This document shows, piece by piece, positions 50,118-56,302 of a stretch of 56,302 nt of DNA (its first letter is position 1; each line of letters starts with the position of its first letter). The notes under the pieces are model-generated. The model was not told the origin of the DNA and searched no databases. It worked only from the letters and a program-made list of their open reading frames with translations. Source of the stretch: Actinoplanes palleronii (GTDB taxonomy: Bacteria; Actinomycetota; Actinomycetes; Mycobacteriales; Micromonosporaceae); the NCBI RefSeq assembly GCF_016862315.1, contig NZ_BOMS01000080.1, forward strand, positions 1 through 56,302, in the 5' to 3' direction. Both the position numbers and the translations under genes were made by a program.

Positions 50118-50145
50118 GGCGTACACCATAGGACCAGGTGAGAGG

Positions 50146-50769
50146 ATGAGCCTCGTGCGCTCTTCGAGGTGGCTGCCGGTAGCCGGCTGGTTCCTGGCGA
50201 CCGCTACCAGCATCGTGCTCTCCTGGGTGGCGCTCCTTCCGGTGCTCAACGCCGCTCGTCCCGATGTCGGCGCGCTGCCCGACATCGATCAGGTCCCGGC
50301 CGCCGACATCGTCGCGCCGCTCCCGGCGCCGTCCACGTCGTCGCGCCCGGAGCCGGGCCGCACCGCGGAGCCCGGGCAGACCTCGGCCTCGCCCAAGGGG
50401 ACCAAGCGGCCGCAGCACACCAAGCCGGCCACGAGTCCGGCCACCGAGCCGACGTCCGCGCCGGCCACCACCACCAAGCCGGCCACCACCACCGAGGACG
50501 GCTGGACCGTCACGACCGGCAGCGACGGGGTGAAGACGTACGTGCGCTCGTTCTCGGTCGAGGGCGGCCAGGCGGTGATCCGGATGACCAGCCGGGGTGT
50601 GGTCTCTCTGGTGACCGCGACTCCGGCGGACGGTTTCGCGGTGGAGAAGACCCAGACCGCGCCGGATGACCTGGCGGTTTACTTCAACGAAACCAACCAC
50701 AGCTTCATCATCCGGGCGATCTGGTGGAACGACGCTCCGTTCACCGAGGTCAACGAGATCGGTTCATAG
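50146..50769 (+). CDS. Membrane-anchored protein of unknown function
   Basis: 207 aa. N-terminal TM helix or signal anchor (about 10-32), a Pro/Thr/Ala-rich extracytoplasmic linker (about 45-115) and a C-terminal beta-rich domain (GWTVTTGSDGVKTYVRSFSVEGGQAVIRMTSRGVVSLVTATP). Starts at 50146 (ATG) and 50155 (GTG, with GAGAGGA 8 nt upstream) are both possible. Divergent from the two-component genes by only 28 nt, which suggests it is a target or accessory of that system. Confidence 0.7.
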   Translation: MSLVRSSRWLPVAGWFLATATSIVLSWVALLPVLNAARPDVGALPDIDQVPAADIVAPLPAPSTSSRPEPGRTAEPGQTSASPKGTKRPQHTKPATSPATEPTSAPATTTKPATTTEDGWTVTTGSDGVKTYVRSFSVEGGQAVIRMTSRGVVSLVTATPADGFAVEKTQTAPDDLAVYFNETNHSFIIRAIWWNDAPFTEVNEIGS

Positions 50770-50849
50770 AAGTTCCTTAATAAAGTGCTCTCTCAGCGGC
50801 CGTTCAGGAACCACAAGGGTTTTCCCTGATTCGGTGACGTTCGTCGATG

Positions 50850-50856
50850 CTTAACG
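50850..50856 (-). promoter_or_regulatory. CGTTAAG motif upstream of the M4 protease gene
   Basis: CTTAACG on the plus strand, about 90 nt before the GTG start; same 7-mer as upstream of chitinase and LPMO, here in inverse orientation. Confidence 0.35.
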
Positions 50857-50944
50857 TCTCACCACAAGTCATCCAGGTGTGACCCATCGTCCACGGACGG
50901 TCGTGACCCGCCCGCCAACCCCCCGGGCGGGAAAGGAGATGTGC

Positions 50945-52897
50945 GTGAAATCCCGTACCCCTGTCGTCGTCGCTGTGGTCGCCGCAACCGCGGCCGCTAC
51001 GGTGGCCGTGGCGCTCGCCGGACCGGCGACCGCCCAGCCGAGCACCCCGGTGGCACCCGCCGCGGCTGCGGCTCAGGCCGCTTCGGCTCTGTTCGCGGCT
51101 CGTCCCGCCGCCCTGCAAGCAGCGGCGGACGAGGTCTTCGTCCAGCACGACGTGATCTCGACCGACACCCTCCAGTACGTGCCGTTCGACCGGACGTACA
51201 AGGGCCTTGCGGTCATCGGCGGCGACGGCGTCGTCGTCACCGACGCGCTCGGCCAGGTCAAGTACACCTCGGTGGCCCAGTCGACTCCGCTCGGCACCAT
51301 CAACACCACGCCCACCCTGAGCGCCGCTGACTCGCTGAAGGTCGCCAAGGGCGAGCTGAAGACGGTCGGCAGCGTCGAGGGCACCAAGCTCATCGTGCTC
51401 AACACGACCGGCTCCCCCGCCCTGGCCTGGGAGTCCACCATCAAGGGCACCAGCGCCGAGGGCCCGAGCCGCCTGACGGTCGACGTCGACGCGGCGTCCG
51501 GCAAGGTGCTGCGGACCTACGAGCACGTGACCGACGTGGCCGGCACCGGCACCGGCTGGATCAACGGCTCGGTCAGCCTGGACACCACCCTCTCGGGCAG
51601 CACGTACAGCCTGAAGGACCCGAGCATCGCGACGCTGACCTGCCAGGATGCGTCGACGAACACCACCTTCAGCGGCACCGACAACGTGTGGGGCACCGGC
51701 GTCGGCACGGTCAAGGAGACCGGCTGCGTCGACGCGTTCTACTCGGCGCAGAAGGAGAAGGGGATGCTGTCCAGCTGGCTGGGCCGCACCGGCTTCACCA
51801 GCAGTGGCGGCGCCTGGCCGATCCGGGTCGGCCTGAACGACCAGAACGCCTACTACGACGGCACCCAGGTCCAGATCGGCAAGAACACCGCCGGTCAGTG
51901 GATCGCCTCGGCTGACGTCGTCGGCCACGAGGTCGGTCACGGCATCGACGACAACACCCCCGGTGGCATCTCCGCCAACGGCACCCAGGAGTTCGTCGGC
52001 GACGTGTTCGGCGCGGCCACCGAGGCCTTCGCCAACAACCCGAACGACCCGCCGGACTACCAGGTCGGCGAAGAGGTCAACCTGGTCGGCAGCGGCCCGA
52101 TCCGGTACATGTACAACCCGTCGCTCGCCGGTGACGACAACTGCTACTCCAGCAGCACCCCGAGCCAGGAAGTCCACGCGGCGGCCGGTCCCGGCAACCA
52201 CTGGTTCTACCTGCTCGCCGAGGGCACCGCGCCGACCAACGGCCAGCCGTCCAGCACCCGCTGCAGCGGCACCGGCGCCCTCACCGGTGTCGGCATCCAG
52301 ACCGCCACGAAGATCTTCTACAACGCGATGTTGATGAAGACCTCCAGCTCGTCGTACCTGAAGTACCGCACCTGGACGCTGACCTCGGCCAAGGCCCTGG
52401 ACAGCACCTGCGCGCTCTTCAACTCGACGAAGGCCGCTTGGGACGCCGTCAGCGTTCCGGCTCAGACCGCCGACCCGACCTGCACGGGCGGCAGCACCAG
52501 CTCGCCGACCTCGTCGCCGACTGCCTCGCCGACCACCTCGGTTCCGGCCGGCTGCAGCGGCACCAACGCCACCGACGTCACCATCCCGGACGCCGGCGCG
52601 GCGATCACCAGCGCGATCACCATCAGCGGCTGCGCCCGCAGCGCCTCGGCCACCTCCACGGTCGCGGTGAACATCGTCCACACCTACCGCGGTGACCTGA
52701 AGGTCGACCTGGTCGCACCGGACGGAACGGTCTACGCCCTGAAGGCGACGTCCAGCACGGACAGCGCCGACAACGTGGCCACCACCTACACGAAGAACCT
52801 GTCCAGCGAGGCCGCGAACGGCGCCTGGCTGCTCAAGGTCCAGGACATCTACTCCTCGGACACCGGCTACATCAACACCTGGACGCTCACCCTCTAG
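50945..52897 (+). CDS. Secreted M4 (thermolysin-like) metalloprotease with P-domain
   Basis: 650 aa. Signal peptide (about 1-30), FTP/PepSY-type propeptide (about 40-200), catalytic domain with H328-E329-V-G-H332 and E349-F-V-G-D353 as third ligand region, and His in EVHAAAGPGNHWFYLL as transition-state stabiliser. After a Ser/Thr/Pro linker comes a proprotein-convertase-type P-domain (NIVHTYRGDLKVDLVAPDGT, AANGAWLLKVQD). GTG at 50945 has AAAGGAG 6 nt upstream; ATG at 50939 is too close to it. General extracellular protein degradation. Confidence 0.93.
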   Translation: MKSRTPVVVAVVAATAAATVAVALAGPATAQPSTPVAPAAAAAQAASALFAARPAALQAAADEVFVQHDVISTDTLQYVPFDRTYKGLAVIGGDGVVVTDALGQVKYTSVAQSTPLGTINTTPTLSAADSLKVAKGELKTVGSVEGTKLIVLNTTGSPALAWESTIKGTSAEGPSRLTVDVDAASGKVLRTYEHVTDVAGTGTGWINGSVSLDTTLSGSTYSLKDPSIATLTCQDASTNTTFSGTDNVWGTGVGTVKETGCVDAFYSAQKEKGMLSSWLGRTGFTSSGGAWPIRVGLNDQNAYYDGTQVQIGKNTAGQWIASADVVGHEVGHGIDDNTPGGISANGTQEFVGDVFGAATEAFANNPNDPPDYQVGEEVNLVGSGPIRYMYNPSLAGDDNCYSSSTPSQEVHAAAGPGNHWFYLLAEGTAPTNGQPSSTRCSGTGALTGVGIQTATKIFYNAMLMKTSSSSYLKYRTWTLTSAKALDSTCALFNSTKAAWDAVSVPAQTADPTCTGGSTSSPTSSPTASPTTSVPAGCSGTNATDVTIPDAGAAITSAITISGCARSASATSTVAVNIVHTYRGDLKVDLVAPDGTVYALKATSSTDSADNVATTYTKNLSSEAANGAWLLKVQDIYSSDTGYINTWTLTL

Positions 52898-52914
52898 TCA
52901 GGGCGCGTTGGTGA

Positions 52915-52946
52915 GAGGGGCGCTGCCGGTCACGGCAGCGCCCCTC
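52915..52946 (+). terminator. Terminator after M4 protease gene
   Basis: Perfect 14-bp stem GAGGGGCGCTGCCG and its complement around GTCA. Confidence 0.9.
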
Positions 52947-52952
52947 GACTTT

Positions 52953-53005
52953 GGCTGGCTCTCAGGGGTGTCTCCGCATTGCGGAGGCACCCCTGAGGAC
53001 CAGCC
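52953..53005 (+). repeat. 53-nt hairpin repeat A, copy 3
   Basis: GGCTGGCTCTCAGGGGTG pairs with CACCCCTGAGGACCAGCC (two mismatches), and the inner part TCTCCGC-ATT-GCGGAGG forms a second stem. Same 53-nt length as copies 1 and 2, with different but still pairing bases in the inner stem. Confidence 0.88.
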
Positions 53006-53118
53006 GGGACCCGCAGGCGCGCTGCGGTCGGGAGTGGCCGCGGTGTCGCGGCGGCCTCACGGGCGGGACGTGGCTCGTAGCCTGCGGACGAGCGCTCCAC
53101 ATTCGTACCAAATATGTA
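53006..53118 (+). repeat. Dispersed repeat B, copy 2 (fused to A3)
   Basis: Directly follows hairpin A3. Contains GGCTCGTAGCC at 53072 and ATTCGTACCAAAT at 53101. The 316-nt gap 52898-53213 is filled by the terminator, this composite repeat and the bioY leader; no gene is seen. Confidence 0.8.
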
Positions 53119-53213
53119 TTAAGGGTCCGATGTGGTGCGACCTGGACCACAGCGAGGCCTTCTCGTGATCTTCGGTGTTTACGGTTCCCGGCAATGCTGG
53201 ACGGGAGGTCGTC

Positions 53214-53816
53214 ATGGTGACTGACGTATTCGGTGCGGTGGTGCCCGGACGGCCGACCGGTGTGCTCGCCGACGTGTGGGGCCGGTCCGCGGTGCGCGAT
53301 GTGATCCTGACCGTCGGCGCTGCCGGTGGTGTCGGGCTGGCCGCGCAGATCGCCATCCCGGTTCCCGGTTCGCCGGTGCCGATCACCGGGCAGACGTTCG
53401 CGGTGCTGCTCGCCGGCGCGGTGCTCGGTCCGGGCCGGGGCGCGGCCGGCATGTTCCTCTACGCGGTGGCCGGCATCCTCGGCGTTCCGTGGTTCGCCGG
53501 CGGCTCGGCCGGTTGGCCCGCCGCGACCGGCGGCTACCTGGTCGGCTTCGTGATCGCCGCGGCCCTGGTCGGCCAGCTCGCCGCGCTCGGCGCCGACCGC
53601 CGCCCGGGCTACACGATCGGCCTCATGGTGATCGGCAACCTGCTGATCTACCTGGTCGGTGTGCCCTGGCTGGCCTTGGCCACGACCATGGACCTGCCCA
53701 CCGCGTTCCTCAAAGGGCTGGTTCCGTACCTGATGGGCGACATCCTGAAGATCGGCCTCGCGGGCGCCCTGCTGCCGGGCGCCTGGATGTTGCTCAATCG
53801 CAAGCATCCCGGTTGA
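53214..53816 (+). CDS. bioY: Biotin transporter substrate-binding component BioY
   Basis: 200-aa membrane protein with about six hydrophobic helices. BioY signatures: IPVPGSPVPITGQTFAVLLAGAVLGPGRGAAGMFLYAVAGILGVPWFAGGSAG and the C-terminal LVPYLMGDILKIGLAGALLPGAW. It is the S-component of an ECF biotin transporter; no bioM/bioN ATPase or T genes are adjacent, so it uses a shared ECF module or works alone. ATG at 53214 has GGGAGG 6 nt upstream; GTG at 53217 is an alternative. Confidence 0.93.
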   Translation: MVTDVFGAVVPGRPTGVLADVWGRSAVRDVILTVGAAGGVGLAAQIAIPVPGSPVPITGQTFAVLLAGAVLGPGRGAAGMFLYAVAGILGVPWFAGGSAGWPAATGGYLVGFVIAAALVGQLAALGADRRPGYTIGLMVIGNLLIYLVGVPWLALATTMDLPTAFLKGLVPYLMGDILKIGLAGALLPGAWMLLNRKHPG

Positions 53817-53879
53817 TCGGCGCCTGACGGGGTACCCCGCCACCTGCGAAAACTCACCATTTCTGCAGGGAGGCCGGAC

Positions 53880-54587
53880 ATGCGACTCGATTTGCTGCGC
53901 CCGTTGTACGAACGCCCCGGACCGTGGGCTTCGGTCTACATCGACACGTCCCGGGACGCCAGGGACACCTCTGTCGAGCCCCGCTGGGAGGCGGCCCGGG
54001 AGTCGCTGGCCAGGGCCGGCTGTGATCCGCACACGGTGCACGCCCTGCAGGACGCGGTCCTGGACCATCCGGGCCGGCCGGGGCGGCACGGGCTCGCGCT
54101 GTTCGCCACGTCCGGCGAGGTGATCATGCGGCAGCCGCTGACCGCGCCACCACGGGCCGCGATCGCGGTCTATGAGCCGCTGCCGCACGTGATGCCGATG
54201 ATCAGCCAGCTCGGCGAGGAACTCGAGGAACACCGGCAGGACGTGCTCGACCAGTTCCACTCCCAGATCGAACGCGACGACAGCGCCGGCAACGGGCTGT
54301 CCGAGGTGGTGAGCCACCTGTCGCGGGGTCAGGTGGACACGCTGCTGCTGATCGACGATCCGTCCTCGACCGAGCAGCTCTGGATCGGGCCGCAGCCGCA
54401 CCAGGTGAGCGACGATCCGGAGCTGCTCCGCTCGTCCGGGTTCAGCCATCCGCCACGGGTCCGCGCGGACGCCGCGATGCTCCGCGCCCTGGTCGGCACG
54501 GACGGCTCGATCGTCCTGGTCGACCCGGAGGAACACAACCTGCACGGCGGGGTGGCCGCCGTGCTGCGGCACGCGGGCGCGCGCTGA
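53880..54587 (+). CDS. Short baeRF/Rv2629-type protein lacking its middle domain
   Basis: 235 aa. The N-terminus (LRPLYERPGPWASVYIDTSRDARDT, RGLALFATSGEV-like) and the C-terminus (GLSEVVSHLSRGQVDTLLLIDDPSSTEQLWIGPQP, VRADAAMLRALVGTDGSIVLV) match the actinobacterial baeRF/Rv2629 family of about 370 residues. The central eRF1-like part of about 140-150 residues is missing between MPMISQ and LGEELEEHRQ, with the frame intact. GGGAGG precedes the ATG. Function (release-factor-like or hibernation) is uncertain, and the deletion may abolish or change it. Confidence 0.75.
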   Translation: MRLDLLRPLYERPGPWASVYIDTSRDARDTSVEPRWEAARESLARAGCDPHTVHALQDAVLDHPGRPGRHGLALFATSGEVIMRQPLTAPPRAAIAVYEPLPHVMPMISQLGEELEEHRQDVLDQFHSQIERDDSAGNGLSEVVSHLSRGQVDTLLLIDDPSSTEQLWIGPQPHQVSDDPELLRSSGFSHPPRVRADAAMLRALVGTDGSIVLVDPEEHNLHGGVAAVLRHAGAR

Positions 54588-54595
54588 CTCTTCGC

Positions 54596-54625
54596 CCACA
54601 GGCTGTGCGCACAGCCTGTGGATAA
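54596..54625. promoter_or_regulatory. Perfect 26-bp palindrome with DnaA-box-like end
   Basis: CCACAGGCTGTGC followed by its exact complement (54596-54621), continuing into ATAA, so that TGTGGATAA (54617-54625) equals the classical DnaA box TTATCCACA on the minus strand. It could also simply be a terminator for the upstream gene. Confidence 0.5.
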
Positions 54626-54671
54626 CTCGAACGGGTGTGCGAATGGCGGCACGCGATGGCAGGATGTTCGC

Positions 54672-55265
54672 GTGTCGCCTGACGAGTTGCGCCCGACGTA
54701 TCCGATCACCACCGAGCGCCTGCTGCTGCGCCCGTTGACCGCCGCCGACACCGAGGCGCTGCTGGCCTACCGCAGCCGCCCCGACGTCTGCCGGTACGTG
54801 CCGTTCCTGCCGATGACCCCCGAGGTGATCGCCGATCGGCTCACGACGTACTGGTCCGCGACCGTCCTCACCGATGAGGGCCAGTCACTGACGCTGGGCA
54901 TCGAGGTCGCCGAGACCGGGCAACTGGTCGGCGACGTGATCCTGTTCTGGCACAGCCGCAAGCACCGCGGCGGCGAGATCGGGTACGTGGTGAACCCCGA
55001 GTTCACCGGCAAGGGTTACGCCACCGAGGCGGCCCTGGCCATGCTCAAACTCGGCTTCGAGGACCTGGGACTGCACCGGATCGTCGGGCGGATCGACGAG
55101 CGCAACGAGCCGTCCGCCCGGGTGCTGCGCCGGCTCGGCATGCGGCAGGAGGCCCGGCTGGTGCACAACGAGCTGTTCAAGGGCGAGTGGAGCACGGAGG
55201 TCGACTTCGCCATGCTCGCCGACGAGTACTCCGCTAGATATCCAGACCCGTCTCGATCCGCTTGA
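54672..55265 (+). CDS. GNAT family N-acetyltransferase (RimJ/RimL-like)
   Basis: 197 aa. ITTERLLLRPLTAADTEALLAYRSRPDVCRYVPF at the N-terminus, GYVVNPEFTGKGYATEAALAMLKLGFEDLGLHRIVGRIDERNEPSARVLRRLGMRQEARL with the acetyl-CoA-binding loop. This subgroup acetylates protein N-termini or small amines; acceptor unknown. GTG at 54672 has AGGAT 7-8 nt upstream. Its 3' end overlaps the convergent gene by 32 nt. Confidence 0.9.
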   Translation: MSPDELRPTYPITTERLLLRPLTAADTEALLAYRSRPDVCRYVPFLPMTPEVIADRLTTYWSATVLTDEGQSLTLGIEVAETGQLVGDVILFWHSRKHRGGEIGYVVNPEFTGKGYATEAALAMLKLGFEDLGLHRIVGRIDERNEPSARVLRRLGMRQEARLVHNELFKGEWSTEVDFAMLADEYSARYPDPSRSA

Positions 55266-55605
55266 GCTGGTGCCGGGCCAGCGCCAGGTTGGCCCGGTCC
55301 TTGTTCAGCGCCAGGTAGAGGAAGAGTCCCTGCCCGGTGCGCCCGGTCAACGGCCGGATCAGGTGGTACTGCGATTCGAGCGTGATCAGCACGTCCTCGA
55401 TGTTCTCCCGCAGGCCGAGCATCTCCATGGTGCGCAACTTCGCGCGGATCACCTCGGTGTTCGCGGCCGCGGCGACGGTCAGGTCGAAGTTCCGGTCACC
55501 GCCGGCGACGCCGAGGGCCATTCCGCTGCTGCGGTCGACCAGGGCGACGCCGATCGCGCCGTCGATCTGCATCGCGTCCTTCAGGGCTACGTCCATGTCC
55601 GGCAT
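55234..55605 (-). CDS. Roadblock/LC7-like small protein
   Basis: 123 aa. DVALKDAMQIDGAIGVALVDRSSGMALGVAGGDRNFDLTVAAAANTEVIRAKLRTMEMLG resembles the Roadblock/LC7 fold, with a C-terminal part (LITLESQYHLIRPLTGRTGQGLFLYLALNKDRANLALARHQLK). It stands alone, without a GTPase partner. ATG at 55605 has GGGAGG 8 nt upstream. Assignment is by pattern only. Confidence 0.7.
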   Translation of the reverse strand: MPDMDVALKDAMQIDGAIGVALVDRSSGMALGVAGGDRNFDLTVAAAANTEVIRAKLRTMEMLGLRENIEDVLITLESQYHLIRPLTGRTGQGLFLYLALNKDRANLALARHQLKRIETGLDI

Positions 55606-55731
55606 CTCGGGTCCTCCCATGTCGCATCGCTCCGGTCGACATCGAGAGTCGCCGACATCGGCCCGATCGCGTCGCACATGATGTCCGATCTGGAGGGTCG
55701 GATTCCTGGAACTCTGAGATGACCAGCGAGT

Positions 55732-55753
55732 GACTTGAAGATTTTTGCAAGTC
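55732..55753. promoter_or_regulatory. Candidate ArsR-type operator
   Basis: Inverted repeat GACTTG-N10-CAAGTC with an AT-rich centre, between the divergent Roadblock-like and ArsR genes. Confidence 0.45.
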
Positions 55754-55827
55754 CGAAACTGAACAAAAGGCGTAACCGGGCCGCCCGCACCGCGTTGGTC
55801 GGTGTGAATGACTGGAGGGGACCCGAC

Positions 55828-56157
55828 GTGTCAGTGCCGCTGTACCAGGCGAAGGCCGAGATGTTCCGCACCCTCGGCCACCCGGTCCGGATCCGGGTCC
55901 TGGAACTGCTGCAGGACGGCCCGCGACCGGTCCGCGACCTGCTCGCCGAGATCGACGTCGAGGCGTCGAACCTGTCCCAGCAGCTCGCCGTCCTGCGCCG
56001 GGCCGGCATCGTCACGTCGTTCCGGGACGGAGCCCTGGTGATGTATGCCCTGAGCACCCCGGACGTCGCCGACCTGCTGGCCGCCGGCCGCCGCATCCTC
56101 GGCGCCGTCCTCACCGACCGCGACAGCCTGCTCGTCGAGCTCCGCCGCCAGAAATAG
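55828..56157 (+). CDS. ArsR family transcriptional regulator
   Basis: 109-aa winged-helix repressor: LYQAKAEMFRTLGHPVRIRVLELLQDGPRPVRDLLAEIDVEASNLSQQLAVLRRAGIVTSFRDGALVMYALS. No metal-binding CxC motif is present, so it belongs to the non-metal or unknown-ligand members. GTG at 55828 has GGAGGGG 8 nt upstream. Its stop is followed within 30 nt by dispersed repeat B. Confidence 0.9.
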   Translation: MSVPLYQAKAEMFRTLGHPVRIRVLELLQDGPRPVRDLLAEIDVEASNLSQQLAVLRRAGIVTSFRDGALVMYALSTPDVADLLAAGRRILGAVLTDRDSLLVELRRQK

Positions 56158-56184
56158 CCACGGGCGCCGGACCGATCAACCCCC

Positions 56185-56302
56185 ATTTGGTACGAATACC
56201 GAGCGCCCGTCCGTAGGCTACGAGCCACGCTCACTGGTGGTCTCGCGCGAGACCGTGACCACTCCCGGACCGCGGGCGCGGCGCACGGTCCCGGCTGGGC
56301 CG
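56185..56302 (-). repeat. Dispersed repeat B, copy 3
   Basis: Inverted copy: ATTCGTACCAAAT (minus strand) at 56197-56185 and GGCTCGTAGCC at 56226-56216, the same 29-nt spacing as copies 1 and 2. The far end reads CCCAGCCGGGACC on the minus strand, like the junction after hairpin A3, so an A element probably lies just right of the window. It also contains the 16-bp perfect palindrome GGTCTCGCGCGAGACC at 56239-56254. Confidence 0.8.

Noticed and set aside
54617..54625. Replication origin at the DnaA-box-like site
   Set aside because: Only one box is seen and no dnaA, dnaN or box cluster lies nearby.

Overview
The window reads as chromosomal DNA of a high-GC actinomycete, most likely Micromonosporaceae (Actinoplanes-like). 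This is inferred from very high GC, many GTG starts, many leaderless-looking genes, a complete conservon (sensor kinase, Roadblock, DUF742 and GTPase genes) and actinomycete families such as DUF574, DUF397/XRE and DUF3040. I found about 56 protein genes and no rRNA or tRNA gene.

Layout. 1-8.4 kb: housekeeping genes (tadA pair, a membrane protein, an M23 lipoprotein, prephenate dehydrogenase, DinB, mtnA, an M48 protease, a PHP/HhH protein). 8.4-17.4 kb: DUF885 peptidase, an unusual low-GC leader, a kinase-less sensor protein and a four-gene conservon whose kinase carries a long duplicated Trp-Asn-x-Pro tail. 17.7-21.9 kb: a compact surface-polysaccharide cassette (GT2 synthase, UDP-GlcNAc 2-epimerase, Tat-exported DUF2334 deacetylase). 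22-31.8 kb: SnoaL-like protein, dienelactone hydrolase, TetR, secreted GH18 chitinase, TetR/MarR/MFS drug-efflux locus, a diguanylate cyclase with a helical-repeat N-terminus, DUF574 methyltransferase and small hypotheticals. 31.8-36.8 kb: DUF397/XRE pair, HxlR and nitroreductase, DUF3040, purC.

36.9-45.4 kb is a visibly less GC-rich island, the most interesting part of the window. It holds a C5 cytosine methyltransferase, a Vsr mismatch endonuclease, a NaeI-like restriction endonuclease, a DUF3883 PD-(D/E)XK-like protein, a SNF2-type helicase, a ParB-like protein and a divergent HNH-like protein with no visible catalytic His. It looks like a type II restriction-modification system merged with a helicase/ParB/nuclease-like module. 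I do not recognise the combination as a named defence system.

45.5-56.3 kb: a PQQ-like propeller protein, a DUF305 lipoprotein and AA10 chitin monooxygenase operon, a two-component system, a secreted M4 metalloprotease with a P-domain, bioY, an internally deleted baeRF-type protein, GNAT, a Roadblock-like protein and an ArsR regulator. Chitinase, LPMO and M4 protease all have a CGTTAAG motif in their upstream regions.

Non-coding structure. Two repeat families recur: a 53-nt hairpin element (three copies) and a second element with a fixed 29-nt spacing between GGCTCGTAGCC and ATTCGTACCAAAT (three copies, including both window edges). They appear to form one composite mobile or REP-like unit. 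Three convergent gene pairs share a 4-nt palindromic stop (CTAG or TTAA).
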